The notes: generated by a model not told the origin, from the sequence alone. DNA of 64,000 nt from Bacillus sp. FJAT-42376 (GCF_003816055.1 NZ_CP033906.1:1984001-2048000); one strand, 5' to 3'; positions 25,667 to 35,409 are shown, numbered from the stretch's first letter. Made by a program: numbers and translations.

Positions 25667-26596
25667 TTATGAAATGGTGATTTGATCCATTTGTTTTCGA
25701 ATCCATCCGTGGTCCAGATTTTCTCCAATGAAGACGAGCAAAGACTTCATTTTAATGGGTTCCTTCATATAAAGCGGCATCCCGTATGAATATTGAACCG
25801 AAAAAGAGCCATCAGAATCGGAAAAGGACAGATACCCTTTAATCCGGTAGATGGATTCCGGCATGTCACGCAAAAACTGCTCAAATCCTTCAAGTTCCAC
25901 TTTGCCCGGGAACTTATGGACATATGTTTTCATGTGAAGCTGTTCATTTATAGCCGCTTTTTGAATGGGGCCTTTCTGTGAAGAAGTCAGCTTCTTCAGG
26001 TCCTCGAGTCTGATTCTGGCATGAGTTGTCATGATCAGTTTTCCATTTGTCTGGATGGCCTGCAGCTGCTGGACAGTCTTCGCCTGAAGGCTTTCACTCA
26101 TCAAGTCCGTTTTATTTAAAAGAACAAGGTCTGCGTGCTTAATCTGTTCGATCAGCAGGCGGCGGGCCGGAATGCTTAAACGGTCCTGATCCTGCCATCC
26201 TGACCCATCCACAAGGGATACAATTCCTTTTACGAAGAGCTTGTCAGCAAAAAGAGGGGAGAGACAGGAGTCCAGGACTTCCACAGGATGGGCTGCCCCG
26301 GTTGTTTCAATATAGATGACGTCCAATTCATTTTCTGTTAATAAATCATACAGCTGTGCTTCAAATTGCCCCTGCATTGTGCAGCATACACAGCCATTTA
26401 ATAGCTCTTTCAATGGAATATCCTCAGATACGGCATCGCTGTCTATGGATTCTTTGCCAAGCTCATTCATGACAACAGCCACTTTTCTGCCGGCTTCTTT
26501 TTCTTCGAGAAGGAGATTTTTAAGCAGCGTCGTTTTGCCTGCGCCTAAAAATCCGCCAAGTATGTACACTTCCGCTGGATTCATTTTGTTCTCCAT
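25667..26596 (-). CDS. CobW/P47K family GTP-binding metallochaperone
   Basis: 309 residues. The G domain has the P-loop GGFLGAGKTTLL (about 13-24), the metal-binding CxCC motif NGCVCCTMQ (about 68-76) and the guanine motif LLNKTDL. The C-terminal CobW_C domain is in the last 90 residues. Members deliver zinc or other metals, and some serve cobalt in B12 synthesis; B. subtilis YciC (ZagA) is related. No Zur box was verified. The B12 cluster 14 kb away does not prove a cobalt role. Confidence 0.87.
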   Translation of the reverse strand: MENKMNPAEVYILGGFLGAGKTTLLKNLLLEEKEAGRKVAVVMNELGKESIDSDAVSEDIPLKELLNGCVCCTMQGQFEAQLYDLLTENELDVIYIETTGAAHPVEVLDSCLSPLFADKLFVKGIVSLVDGSGWQDQDRLSIPARRLLIEQIKHADLVLLNKTDLMSESLQAKTVQQLQAIQTNGKLIMTTHARIRLEDLKKLTSSQKGPIQKAAINEQLHMKTYVHKFPGKVELEGFEQFLRDMPESIYRIKGYLSFSDSDGSFSVQYSYGMPLYMKEPIKMKSLLVFIGENLDHGWIRKQMDQITIS

Positions 26597-26742
26597 TTCT
26601 TTCTGTTTTTCCTCATCTTACTTAATAGAATGGTGTACCGTCAATGGAAAAAAGGCTTTAGAACCAATAGAACAGCCGGTTCAAAATTCTGCATTTTGGC
26701 TTATAGTAGTAGTAGAATGAAATAGATGAGAGAGGAATGTGT

Positions 26743-27495
26743 GTGAAAATTGACTTCCATGTACATGCGAAAATAGGTAAAAAAGTGCCGTTCTCATTAA
26801 AAGATTTTGTAAAGATGATGGAAGAAGCGAAATGGAACGGACTCGATGCAATCGCGCTGACTGAGCATTTTAATGCAAAGGATTACGTGCAAATCTATCA
26901 AACCCTCGACCGCCATTATTCCTATCAGAGTACGTATTACGACGTGTCAGGCATTAAAGTCTTCCCGGGGATGGAGGTGGATATTGCAGAAGGAGGACAT
27001 ATTCTGCTAATCGGTTCAAGATCGGATATCATCCGGATGACAAAGCGTCTTGAAAGGTATAAACATAAGGATCACTTTATCCCTTTCGACCAGCTGATGT
27101 CGTTCCATGGGATGGAAAATATGCTGAAGATCGGGGCACACCCGTTCAGAGAAAAAAATCCGCTCACCGCTCTGACTGAAAACCAGCTATCGCAGCTTGA
27201 TGCATTTGAATGGAATGCTAAGGATGCTTTAAAGCAGGGAATGGGGCTCAGACCGAAGCTTGAAAAAATGGCATCCTTTCATGAAAAAGCCGTGACTGCA
27301 GGAAGCGATACCCATCATTACAGCCAAATAGGAGCTGTTTACAACCATTTTGAAGGATCTTTTCAGACCGTTAAACAACTTAAAGAAAAGATATCCAAAC
27401 ATGAATTTGATATCCGGAAAAGTCCGTTTCTTCCAATAAAAATACAGGCAGCTAAAGTTTTGAAAAAGAAGCATCGGGACGGCAGAAAAGGATAA
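26743..27495 (+). CDS. PHP-domain metal-dependent phosphoesterase-like protein
   Basis: About 250 residues. The start KIDFHVHAKIG contains the first PHP metal motif (HxH), with further ligands suggested by ALTEHFN, FPGMEVDIAEGGHILL, GAHPFRE and the C-terminal AGSDTHHY. PHP proteins hydrolyse phosphoesters (histidinol phosphate, nucleotides) with a trinuclear metal site. GTG at 26743 is preferred (seven bases after GAGAGAGG); the ATG at 26737 touches the SD. The following aldo/keto reductase gene is 65 bp away and may be co-transcribed. Confidence 0.82.
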   Translation: MKIDFHVHAKIGKKVPFSLKDFVKMMEEAKWNGLDAIALTEHFNAKDYVQIYQTLDRHYSYQSTYYDVSGIKVFPGMEVDIAEGGHILLIGSRSDIIRMTKRLERYKHKDHFIPFDQLMSFHGMENMLKIGAHPFREKNPLTALTENQLSQLDAFEWNAKDALKQGMGLRPKLEKMASFHEKAVTAGSDTHHYSQIGAVYNHFEGSFQTVKQLKEKISKHEFDIRKSPFLPIKIQAAKVLKKKHRDGRKG

Positions 27496-27560
27496 GAGTC
27501 TGAATGAACACCGGCTCTTTTCCTATCTGCTAAATTTAATTGAAAAGAGAGGGTACATAG

Positions 27561-28538
27561 ATGAACGGGATGTCTTACCGCCAATTGGGAAACTCAAATA
27601 TACGGATTTCACCGCTCGGCCTTGGATGCTGGCAATTCAGCAAAGGGAATGGACTTGTGGGGAGATACTGGTCGGTCATGGAGCAAAAGGATATCAATGA
27701 AATTATCCGTGTCAGCTTAAAAGGGGGAATCAACTGGTTTGATACAGCTGAAGCCTATGGAAAGGGCAAATCGGAAGAGGCCCTGGCTGAAGCTCTTATC
27801 GAACTTGGTGAAGCAGGAGATGAGGCGCTGATCGCAACAAAATGGTGGCCCCTTTTCCGGACGGCCTCTTCCCTGCCCCGGACGATTGATCAGAGGCTGA
27901 AGCATTTGAAAGGAAAACCCATTGATCTGTATCAGATTCATCAGCCATTATCCTTTTCCGGGATTGATCAGCAAATGGAAAAGATGGCCAAGCTTCTGGA
28001 TGACGGAAAAATCAGAACAGCTGGAGTCAGCAATTTTAACGCGGCGCAAATGTCAAAAGCGGCAGCTGCCATTCAAGAGAGGGGACATTCCATCGTATCC
28101 AACCAAGTGAAATACAGTCTGCTGGACCGCCGGATCGAGCGGAATGGGATTATGGATGCGGCAAAAAATCTTGGTATAACCATTATTGCGTATTCCCCCC
28201 TTGAACAGGGCATATTGAGCGGGAAATTTCACAAAGACCCTGAAAAACTAAAGCAGCTTAGCGGGCCGAGAAAGCATTTTTCCTCTTTTAAAAAGAAGAG
28301 CCTTTTACGTACAAAACCGCTAATTGATTTGCTGGAAACGTACGCATTGGAATATGAAGTGAAGCCAAGCCAGATTGCCCTGAACTGGCTGATCCACTTT
28401 CACGGCGATACAGTTGCAGCCATTCCCGGTGCTTCAAAAGTCAGGCATGCAGAGGAAAACATCGGCGCGATGAGTTTTACATTAACCGCTAACCATATGA
28501 AAGAAATTGACAGGGTGTCTAAAGAAGTGTCCGGATAA
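27561..28538 (+). CDS. Aldo/keto reductase
   Basis: 325 residues, an (alpha/beta)8-barrel NADPH-dependent oxidoreductase. Catalytic residues are recognisable: Asp in WFDTAEAYGKGKSEE with Tyr in EAYG, Lys in ATKWW, and the His-containing strand IDLYQIHQP. The C-terminal SQIALNWLIH and AIPGASKVRHAEENIGA bind the cofactor. The substrate cannot be predicted. SD GAGAGGG seven bases before the ATG. A dispersed repeat follows in the downstream gap. Confidence 0.88.
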   Translation: MNGMSYRQLGNSNIRISPLGLGCWQFSKGNGLVGRYWSVMEQKDINEIIRVSLKGGINWFDTAEAYGKGKSEEALAEALIELGEAGDEALIATKWWPLFRTASSLPRTIDQRLKHLKGKPIDLYQIHQPLSFSGIDQQMEKMAKLLDDGKIRTAGVSNFNAAQMSKAAAAIQERGHSIVSNQVKYSLLDRRIERNGIMDAAKNLGITIIAYSPLEQGILSGKFHKDPEKLKQLSGPRKHFSSFKKKSLLRTKPLIDLLETYALEYEVKPSQIALNWLIHFHGDTVAAIPGASKVRHAEENIGAMSFTLTANHMKEIDRVSKEVSG

Positions 28539-28617
28539 GAGGATGGAGGACTTTCCCGGCAGCTGATGCGCTGAACACAGGGTACGCCGCATTACAGGGC
28601 GAAAGCTTTTAAAAAAA

Positions 28618-28748
28618 GGCTCTGTTAAAGTCTGATGTTGATTTTTAACACCAGTTGATTGACGTGGAAAGCGCGAGACTCAAAGCTTGAGAGCTGCGGG
28701 ACAGGTGAGACTCCGGAGGCGCAATCAGCAGCCTAGTTAAACAGAGCC
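28618..28748. repeat. Dispersed repeat, copy B (complete ends)
   Basis: 131 bp bounded by GGCTCTGTTAAA on the left and GTTAAACAGAGCC on the right, inverted repeats with one slipped base. Inside is GCGAGACTCAAAGCTTGAG, a hairpin also in copy C, and GCGGGACAGGTGAGAC. It is the best preserved copy. It ends about ten bases before the ampS terminator. Confidence 0.85.
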
Positions 28749-28758
28749 AAAAAAACAG

Positions 28759-28797
28759 AAAAACCCGGGTATGCTGATTTTGCGTTCCCGGGTTTTA
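28759..28797 (-). terminator. Terminator of ampS
   Basis: AAAACCCGGG pairs with CCCGGGTTTT, with A/T runs on both sides; serves ampS on the minus strand. Confidence 0.88.
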
Positions 28798-28829
28798 AGC
28801 GTATTTTCAAAGCTTCATGGTGATTCTGA

Positions 28830-30062
28830 TTAAAATGCCCAGTCTCCGCTGCGGAAGACCGGTTCGCGGGTTCCATCTTCTAAAATACCGTCAATATCCA
28901 TATCCTGAGAGCCAACCATAAAGTCAACGTGTGTCATACTGCTGTTCACACCGTGCTTGGCAAGTTCATCCCGGTCCATTTTCTTTCCGCCTTCGATATT
29001 GAACGCATATCCGCTGCCGATTGCGAGGTGATTGGATGCATTTTCATCAAAAAGGGTGTTGTAAAATAAGACACCGGACTTTGAAATCGGGGAGTCATAA
29101 GGAACAAGAGCGACCTCTCCGAGATAGTGGGAACCTTCATCCGTATCAATCAGCGTATTTAGAATCTCTTCACCGGTCTTAGCCTCTGCTTTCACGATTT
29201 TCCCGTTTTCAAACGTAATCTGGAATTCGTCAATCAGATTTCCGGCATAGCTCAGCGGTTTTGTGCTGGATACGACTCCGTTTACTCCCGTTTTAACCGG
29301 TACGGTGAAAACTTCTTCTGTCGGCATGTTGGCCATGAATTCTGCACCCTGCTCGTTCACGCTTCCGGCACCTACCCACTGGTGCTTCTCATGAAGCTCA
29401 ATCGTTAAGTCCGTTCCTTTTGCTTTGTAATGAAGAGCTTTATATTTTTTGCTGTTCAGATAATCTACTTTCTTATGCAGCGAAGCATTATGCTCGATCC
29501 ATGCCTGAACCGGATCTTCTTCGTACACCCGGACCGCCTTGAAAATAGCGTCCCACAGTTTTTCAACCGCTTCTGTTTCACTCGAATCAGGGAATACTTT
29601 TAATGCCCAGTCTGCTGATGGGGCAGCAATGACGCACCAGCTCATTTTATCGGACTGGACATACTGGCGGTAGCGGTCCAGTGCTTGTCCTGCTGCTTTA
29701 TTGGCGGCGGAAATTCTTTTCGAATCCACACCTTTAAGCAAATCCGGATTAGCAGAGACGATACTGATAAAGGCTGCATTTTTTTCGGCGAGTTCAATTC
29801 GTTCTTTTGCCCTGTGCATAGGATATTCCTCGAACACTTCATCTGGCGCCAAGTCGTATTTAAGCCTTGAAACGGTATCATCCATCCAGTCCACAATGAC
29901 GTTTTTAGCGCCTGTTTCATACGCTTTCTTGACAATCAATCTTGTGAACGCTGCTGTATCAATGGCAGCATGTACAACAAGGGTTTGTCCTTTTTGGATA
30001 TTTACGCCGACTTTAACAACCAAATCAGCATATTTTTCTAAGTTCTTCTGAAAGTCAGACAT
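28830..30062 (-). CDS. ampS: Aminopeptidase AmpS (M29 family)
   Basis: 410 residues, an M29 metalloaminopeptidase that releases N-terminal residues from peptides in the cytoplasm. Family motifs include NMPTEEVFTVPVKTGVNGVV, the metal ligands around EEILNTLIDTDEGSHYLGEV and LFDENASNHLAIGSGYA, and the end NSSMTHVDFMVGSQDMDIDG. The ATG at 30062 follows SD AGGGGG by about seven bases; a GTG precedes it directly. Length equals B. subtilis AmpS. In B. subtilis it also lies near ykpA, but here about ten other genes intervene. Confidence 0.93.
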   Translation of the reverse strand: MSDFQKNLEKYADLVVKVGVNIQKGQTLVVHAAIDTAAFTRLIVKKAYETGAKNVIVDWMDDTVSRLKYDLAPDEVFEEYPMHRAKERIELAEKNAAFISIVSANPDLLKGVDSKRISAANKAAGQALDRYRQYVQSDKMSWCVIAAPSADWALKVFPDSSETEAVEKLWDAIFKAVRVYEEDPVQAWIEHNASLHKKVDYLNSKKYKALHYKAKGTDLTIELHEKHQWVGAGSVNEQGAEFMANMPTEEVFTVPVKTGVNGVVSSTKPLSYAGNLIDEFQITFENGKIVKAEAKTGEEILNTLIDTDEGSHYLGEVALVPYDSPISKSGVLFYNTLFDENASNHLAIGSGYAFNIEGGKKMDRDELAKHGVNSSMTHVDFMVGSQDMDIDGILEDGTREPVFRSGDWAF

Positions 30063-30218
30063 CACTATGCCCCCTCTTATTTTCTATCCTCACTATTTTA
30101 GCAGACTTATGAGAATCTTCAAAAGAAATCAACAGAAAATGTTATCCAATCGGATTACTTTATGCAGGGTGACTGTAAGATGTACAATAGAAAAAGACTA
30201 ACAGCAGAGGTGAATACG

Positions 30219-31388
30219 TTGACATTTCTTGAAACTCAATTCATACGGACAGAAAAGGAAAAACAGCTTTTCAAAAAAGCGAAAGACCTTTCCGCCGTTT
30301 TTTTTGAACGGGCCGATTTACATGACCGCCATGCGACCTTTCCATTTGATAATTTTGAAGACTTGAAAAAAGAAGGGTTTTTATCGCTGACCATACCGGA
30401 AACACATGGAGGAGAAGGGATTTCCTTATACACATTCCTCCTTCTTCAGGAGAAGCTTGCAGAAGGCGATCCGGCAACGGCCCTGTCTCTTGGCTGGCAT
30501 CTTGGCCTTTTCCTGAGCCTCAGGGAAACCGGTAAATGGAAGCCTGAGTTATTCAATCGGATTACAGCTGAAGTCGTTCAGTCCGGAAAGCTTGTCAACA
30601 GTGCAGCGAGTGAAGCGAAAACAGGGAGTCCTGCCAGGGGGGGCAAGCCGGAAACCACGGCTGTAAAGCAAGGGGATCACTGGGTGATTAACGGAAAGAA
30701 AATTTTTGCTTCACTCGCTCCCATCCTCGATTACTTCATTGTAACAGCGACGATCGAGGGTACCGGGGATATTGGAGAATTTCTCGTTCCAAGAGAAGCA
30801 GACGGTGTAAGGATTGAAGAAACATGGGATACAATGGGCATGCGCGGTACGAGGAGCGATGATTTAATTCTTGATCAGGTAAGGCTTGAATCGTCTGCCT
30901 GGATCGGGAACCGCAGCAAGCAGGCTAAACCAATGTCCCAAGGCTGGCTTCTGCATATTCCTGCCTGTTATTTGGGCATTGCCATTGCAGCAAGGAATGA
31001 AGCCGTCCGATTTGCGCGCGTTTATCATCCAAACAGCCTCCCGCATCCGATCATGGAGGTTCCGGAAGTAAGACGAAAGGTGGCAGAGATGGATATCAAG
31101 CTCCTTTCAGCAAGACAGCTGATGTATGCAATGGCAGAAAAATGGGATGAGAATCCCGGAATCCGCACGGACCTTCAGACCGAACTCGCCGCAGCTAAAT
31201 ACGTAGCGACGAATGCAGCAGTGGAAGTGGTCGATCTCGCTATGAGAATTGAAGGGGGACAAAGCTTGTTCCGGAATAAGCCGCTTGAACGGTTTTACAG
31301 GGATGTCCGGGCAGGCCTTCATAACCCGCCATCAGATGATATAACCATTAAAATCATGGCGGACAGGGCGTTTTCGGAAACAGAATAG
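30219..31388 (+). CDS. Acyl-CoA dehydrogenase family flavoprotein
   Basis: About 389 residues. The N-terminal helical domain, the middle beta domain (KTGSPARGGKPETTAVKQGD, HWVINGKKIFASLAPILDYF) and the C-terminal four-helix domain are all present, with WDTMGMRGTRSDDLIL typical of acyl-CoA dehydrogenases. FAD-dependent alpha,beta-oxidation of an acyl-CoA is the family reaction. It resembles the B. subtilis YdbM branch. TTG at 30219, six bases after AGAGGTG, is taken as start; the frame is open to 30162, but the upstream part is unlike the family. Divergent from ampS. The catalytic base was not identified with confidence. Confidence 0.85.
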   Translation: MTFLETQFIRTEKEKQLFKKAKDLSAVFFERADLHDRHATFPFDNFEDLKKEGFLSLTIPETHGGEGISLYTFLLLQEKLAEGDPATALSLGWHLGLFLSLRETGKWKPELFNRITAEVVQSGKLVNSAASEAKTGSPARGGKPETTAVKQGDHWVINGKKIFASLAPILDYFIVTATIEGTGDIGEFLVPREADGVRIEETWDTMGMRGTRSDDLILDQVRLESSAWIGNRSKQAKPMSQGWLLHIPACYLGIAIAARNEAVRFARVYHPNSLPHPIMEVPEVRRKVAEMDIKLLSARQLMYAMAEKWDENPGIRTDLQTELAAAKYVATNAAVEVVDLAMRIEGGQSLFRNKPLERFYRDVRAGLHNPPSDDITIKIMADRAFSETE

Positions 31389-31452
31389 AGTATCGGGATT
31401 TGCTGATTTCATGTAACCTATAGCTAGAAAGAGTTTTCTGGAGGTTTTGATG

Positions 31453-33012
31453 ATGACCTATATGATGGGTGTGGATATTGGAACAACTAGCACAAAAGCG
31501 GTGCTGTTTGATGAAAATGGAACGGTTATTTCCAAGTGCAATACGGGATATCCGCTATATACGGAAGCTCCTGGTGAAGCGGAACAGGATCCGGAAGAAA
31601 TTTTTCAGGCCGCTGTCCGCTCGATCCGGGAGGCGGTTAAAGATGCAGGTGTATCCAAAGAGGAGATACGCTTTGTCAGCTTCAGCTCTGCTATGCACAG
31701 TCTGATTGTCATGGACAGCAGCAATAAACCGATAACCCGCAGTATCACGTGGGCGGACCAGCGCAGTGAGGCATGGACGAAAAAGCTGAAAAAAGAATGG
31801 AATGGGCACGAAATCTACTTGCGGACGGGAACTCCCATTCACCCGATGTCGCCGCTGTCAAAAATAATCTGGCTCAGGGAAGATAAGCCTGAACTATTCA
31901 TGCGGGCTTCGAAATTCATTTCCATCAAAGAATACGTCTTTTTCCGTTTATTCGGCAAATACATAATCGATCATTCCATTGCGTCTGCAACAGGTCTTTT
32001 TAATTTGGCAAACCGGAATTGGGATACAGAAGCACTGGAGATAGCGGGAATTTCAAGTGATCAGCTGCCTGAGCTTGTCCCGACAACCTTTCAATTGAAG
32101 GGGCTCAATCCCGAATTTGCTTCTGAACTGGGCCTGCAAGCGGATACCCCGTTTATCGCCGGAGCGAGTGACGGAGTATTATCCAATCTTGGTGTAAACG
32201 CGATTGATCCGGGTGTCGCAGCCCTTACAATTGGGACAAGCGGGGCGATCCGAGCTGTTACCGACCGGCCGGTTACCGATCCTAAAGGACGCATTTTCTG
32301 CTATGCGCTGACTGAGGAGCATTGGGTCATTGGCGGGGCTGTCAACAATGGAGGGATGATCTTTCAATGGCTGAAAGACGAACTCTGCCAGTCAGAAGCG
32401 GAAGCAGCTGAAAAACTCGGCCAGGATCCGTATACGTACTTAACCGGTATTGCCGCTAAAGTCCGCCCGGGGTCAGAAGGCTTGATCTTCCATCCTTACT
32501 TGGCAGGGGAAAGAGCTCCTATATGGAATGCCCATGCGAGAGGGGCTTTTTTCGGGCTCGGGCTTCATCACAAGAAAGACCATATGATCCGTGCTGTTTT
32601 GGAAGGAATCAATTATAACCTGTATACGGTTCTCCTTGCATTGAAGGAATTGATAGGCATTCCCAAGAAGGTTCATGCTACAGGAGGGTTCGCCCAATCT
32701 GAGTTTTGGCGTCAGCTGCTGACTGATATTCTTAACCAGGAGGTACTGATTCCGGAGAGCTATGAAAGTTCTTGTCTCGGCGCTGTTATTTTAGGAATGT
32801 ACGCACTTGGGGAAATAGACTCGCTTTCTGAGGCAAAACGCTTTGTCAGTTCCAATATTCGCCTTCTTCCGGATAAGGAATCCGCTCAGGTGTATCAGGA
32901 ATTGATCCCGATTTATATCCGCCTCGCCCGTATGTACGAAACAGAATTTGAAGAAATCGCCGCCTTTCAAACGAAATACGGCAAAGAAGAACTTCCTGAA
33001 AGTGCAAAATAG
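31453..33012 (+). CDS. gntK: FGGY-family sugar kinase, probable gluconokinase
   Basis: About 519 residues, the two-domain FGGY fold. The phosphate-1 motif MGVDIGTTSTKAVLFDENG starts domain 1; FSSAMHSLIVMD and SITWADQRSEAW are substrate-side motifs, and GTSGAIRAVT and TGGFAQSEFWRQLLTDILN lie in domain 2. The N-terminus and spacing resemble B. subtilis GntK, which phosphorylates D-gluconate. There is no gntR, gntP or gntZ beside it, so the substrate rests on similarity alone. SD GGAGG eight bases before the chosen ATG; ATG at 31450 is possible. A terminator follows. Confidence 0.78.
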   Translation: MTYMMGVDIGTTSTKAVLFDENGTVISKCNTGYPLYTEAPGEAEQDPEEIFQAAVRSIREAVKDAGVSKEEIRFVSFSSAMHSLIVMDSSNKPITRSITWADQRSEAWTKKLKKEWNGHEIYLRTGTPIHPMSPLSKIIWLREDKPELFMRASKFISIKEYVFFRLFGKYIIDHSIASATGLFNLANRNWDTEALEIAGISSDQLPELVPTTFQLKGLNPEFASELGLQADTPFIAGASDGVLSNLGVNAIDPGVAALTIGTSGAIRAVTDRPVTDPKGRIFCYALTEEHWVIGGAVNNGGMIFQWLKDELCQSEAEAAEKLGQDPYTYLTGIAAKVRPGSEGLIFHPYLAGERAPIWNAHARGAFFGLGLHHKKDHMIRAVLEGINYNLYTVLLALKELIGIPKKVHATGGFAQSEFWRQLLTDILNQEVLIPESYESSCLGAVILGMYALGEIDSLSEAKRFVSSNIRLLPDKESAQVYQELIPIYIRLARMYETEFEEIAAFQTKYGKEELPESAK

Positions 33013-33051
33013 GAAACGGATTGAAATGCCGGGTTATGTACCGTGCAGATA

Positions 33052-33090
33052 AAAAGCCAGCCTGCTGAAATTTATGCAGGCTGGCTTTTA
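33052..33090 (+). terminator. Terminator after gntK
   Basis: AAAAGCCAGCCTGC pairs with GCAGGCTGGCTTTT, a 14-bp stem. Confidence 0.9.
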
Positions 33091-33174
33091 GCTTATCTTT
33101 AACTTTTTGGTCCCGCTGCAGGTTCTATGACAGGCGGTGAGCCTCTAAAGCCTGCCTGCCAATCAGCAATAGCC

Positions 33175-33717
33175 TCATGCCTGAACAGAGCTTTGGCTGG
33201 TGATTGAGCGGACTTGTTCCCATTCTTCCTTTAAAATTGCCATTTCGTATAAACTCCAGTATTCGTTTTTTATTTTTCGGCAGTCTTTTAAATGGCCTTC
33301 AATGGAAAAACCGGCTTTTTTATAGCAGGAAATGGCATTTTTATTGAAATCAAACACACCAAGTGTGACCCGGTGCATGTTCAGTTCCAGAAAGGCAAAG
33401 TTCAGTGCCTGCTGAACGAGCGCGAGCCCGTATCCTTTTCCTCTCATATCCGGAGCGGCCATTACTTTGCTGATCCGGCACGATTCATTTTTTAAATCGA
33501 TATTGGAAAGACATATATGGCCCGCATTCTTTCCGGTAATCTCCTCTATCCCTTTAAATACCCTCTGATTCGGCACGTGGACATACGATTCAATCTGTTC
33601 GAAATTGATCGGGTACAAAAATCCCGGACCGCCCCATTGCATTAGAAATTCCTCAGAAGGAATCCAGCTGACCAATTCAGCTGCATCCCCCATAGTAAAC
33701 GGTTCTAAGCGAATCAT
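33175..33717 (-). CDS. GNAT family N-acetyltransferase
   Basis: About 180 residues with the GNAT fold of the RimJ/RimL-like type (MIRLEPFTMGDAAELVSWI). The acetyl-CoA motif A is VMAAPDMRGKGYGLALVQ (Q/RxxGxG/A) near residue 85, followed by LNMHRVTLGVFDFNKNAISC and YKKAGF, typical of the family. Reaction: transfer of acetyl from acetyl-CoA to an amine; substrate unknown. The ATG at 33717 has SD GGGAGG; nine extra in-frame codons upstream lack one. Convergent with gntK. Confidence 0.88.
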   Translation of the reverse strand: MIRLEPFTMGDAAELVSWIPSEEFLMQWGGPGFLYPINFEQIESYVHVPNQRVFKGIEEITGKNAGHICLSNIDLKNESCRISKVMAAPDMRGKGYGLALVQQALNFAFLELNMHRVTLGVFDFNKNAISCYKKAGFSIEGHLKDCRKIKNEYWSLYEMAILKEEWEQVRSITSQSSVQA

Positions 33718-33834
33718 ATAGAAACCTCCCAGTATCTTTTTCATTGTAATTCGCTTTTTTAAGCCAAAATCCTTTTATCTTTGAAGGAAATCGAATATTC
33801 GTATAGAATCAAGTAAGGAATTGAGGTGACCATG

Positions 33835-34707
33835 ATGATTGATATTCAGGCATATTATGATATCGACTTTTTTAAGAAAGCGGCTCTATCCTTTCTTGAA
33901 ACACAGGAAATAGAAAACAACGTGGCTCTCGGCATCCTGCTGGACAAAAATTCTTCCAGTCTGCAGCCGATACATATGAGCATGATCCGCAAAGATGGAG
34001 AACCGATTGCGGTCCTTCTTCAAACCCATCCAAAGCAAGTGCTAGTTTCAGCAAAAGCGGGCTTAGAGGAAGAGGATTTGCTGCTTGCCGGAAAAAGGAT
34101 CGCCCAGGTATACAGGTCCGTACCTGGACTGCTTGGGGAAAAAACAGTGACGGAAACACTGGCAAAAAGAATTGCCTCCCTTACTGGTAAAAGGGCATAT
34201 ACGGCAATCGAACAGCGATTGCATAAATTGACGGAAATCGAAAAAACCGGGAATCCGGGGACAGGTAAAAAGGTGCTGCTCACATCCGAGCACCGCCCTT
34301 TAATCAGCCAATGGGTGTTCGATTTCTGCCAGGAAGTAAATGAACAGGCAACGATGTTTGAGGCCGATGAAAAAGCAGATGAAATGATCCGCAAAAAAAG
34401 TCTGTACGGATGGGCCGATGAAGGTGAAATTGTCTCCATGGCCAATTGGTCACGCCCGACGAAAACGAATGTGAACATTAACTACGTTTATACACCGCCA
34501 GCACACCGTAAAAAGGGCTATGCCACAGAATGTGTCATGGAGCTGACGGAACAAATGCTTGCAAGCGGATTCGAAACAGTCAGCCTGTTTACAGATCAGG
34601 CGAATCCGACCGCCAATAAAATTTATGCCGAGATTGGATACAAACCTGTCCAGGATTTTGCCAAAATTTTATTTGAAGAAAAACCGAAAAAACCAGCCGG
34701 ATCATGA
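33835..34707 (+). CDS. GNAT family N-acetyltransferase (long form)
   Basis: About 290 residues. The C-terminal half is a GNAT domain with YVYTPPAHRKKGYATECVME (acetyl-CoA loop R/QxxGxA) and the ending LFTDQANPTANKIYAEIGYK. The N-terminal 130 residues form a less conserved region (DKNSSSLQPIHMSMIRKDGE), as in two-domain GNAT proteins of bacilli. Substrate unknown. ATG at 33835 is six bases after GAGGTG. The stop lies at the edge of a strong terminator. Divergent from the other GNAT gene, but the two are not close in sequence. Confidence 0.82.
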   Translation: MIDIQAYYDIDFFKKAALSFLETQEIENNVALGILLDKNSSSLQPIHMSMIRKDGEPIAVLLQTHPKQVLVSAKAGLEEEDLLLAGKRIAQVYRSVPGLLGEKTVTETLAKRIASLTGKRAYTAIEQRLHKLTEIEKTGNPGTGKKVLLTSEHRPLISQWVFDFCQEVNEQATMFEADEKADEMIRKKSLYGWADEGEIVSMANWSRPTKTNVNINYVYTPPAHRKKGYATECVMELTEQMLASGFETVSLFTDQANPTANKIYAEIGYKPVQDFAKILFEEKPKKPAGS

Positions 34708-34725
34708 TCCGGCTGGTTTCTTTTT
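34688..34725 (+). terminator. Terminator overlapping the end of the GNAT gene
   Basis: AAACCAGCCGGATC pairs with GATCCGGCTGGTTT (14 bp, two-base loop) followed by CTTTTT. Confidence 0.9.
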
Positions 34726-34822
34726 GGGCAGAGCAGGGGGTGCCGGGCGGCAGAGAAGCATTGAGGCAGGAAAAGAACTGCGATGCCAGGCGAAATCTCT
34801 TTCAGAAATCCCGTTCTCAGTG

Positions 34823-35368
34823 TTATATTTCCGATTCCCTGCCTTTCCGCGGCCAGAGCGTGTAGCTGAAACTGTATAGAAAATCAGCAGCGAGTATGAG
34901 AGACCAGTAATTTACAGCTGTCTGCAGTTCTGCCGTTCTTGAAGAATCCCCAATAAGTGCAATCATACCAAAAAGAAGAGCGCAGCCTATTGCCCAGGCT
35001 AGAAAATGCCGGTACCAGCCGGCCCGTTCTCTCTTGGCATGTGATTTTCCGAGCTTATGCGGTTTTTCAGGTGCAGGGCCTCCTGCATAGCGATGGGCGA
35101 AGCGGATGTCAGCCCAGTGGATCATTTTATGGCCGAAAGCGATGGTTGAACCAATATAAATGGCCGCAACGGCATGGACAAATTCAGCATCTTTCCCGGA
35201 TTGTAAATCAATGATGGTCGCTCCAAGCAGAATCAGATCAATAACCGGTGTACATAAGAGCAGGACCGCTCCTGTTTTTTTCATTCGAAGCAGATAGCGT
35301 GCTGCCAATCCGGCGAGGACAAAAACCCAGAATCCTATTTCGCACGCGATAATAAGCCAGCCAATCAT
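34823..35368 (-). CDS. ymcC: Membrane protein, YmcC-like
   Basis: 181 residues with about five hydrophobic segments. Stretches such as MIGWLIIACEIGFWVFVLAG, RMKKTGAVLLLCTPVIDLIL and AAIYIGSTIAFGHKMIHWAD agree with what I remember of B. subtilis YmcC, which lies beside pksA. The function is unknown. The gene is divergent from a TetR-type regulator (35454), with operator-like repeats in the 85-bp gap, so control by that regulator is likely. SD AGGAGAATG. Confidence 0.65.
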   Translation of the reverse strand: MIGWLIIACEIGFWVFVLAGLAARYLLRMKKTGAVLLLCTPVIDLILLGATIIDLQSGKDAEFVHAVAAIYIGSTIAFGHKMIHWADIRFAHRYAGGPAPEKPHKLGKSHAKRERAGWYRHFLAWAIGCALLFGMIALIGDSSRTAELQTAVNYWSLILAADFLYSFSYTLWPRKGRESEI

Positions 35369-35409
35369 TCAGCATTCTCCTTTTTAGCACATCTGTGTTA
35401 AAAACAAAA

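Noticed and set aside
25667..26596. CobW-family gene as part of the cobalamin system
   Set aside because: It is about 14 kb from the B12 operon with no riboswitch; zinc-type members are as common, so no link is claimed.
31453..33012. Xylulokinase or glycerol kinase
   Set aside because: N-terminal string and spacing resemble GntK more; no xyl or glp genes nearby. Substrate still unproven.
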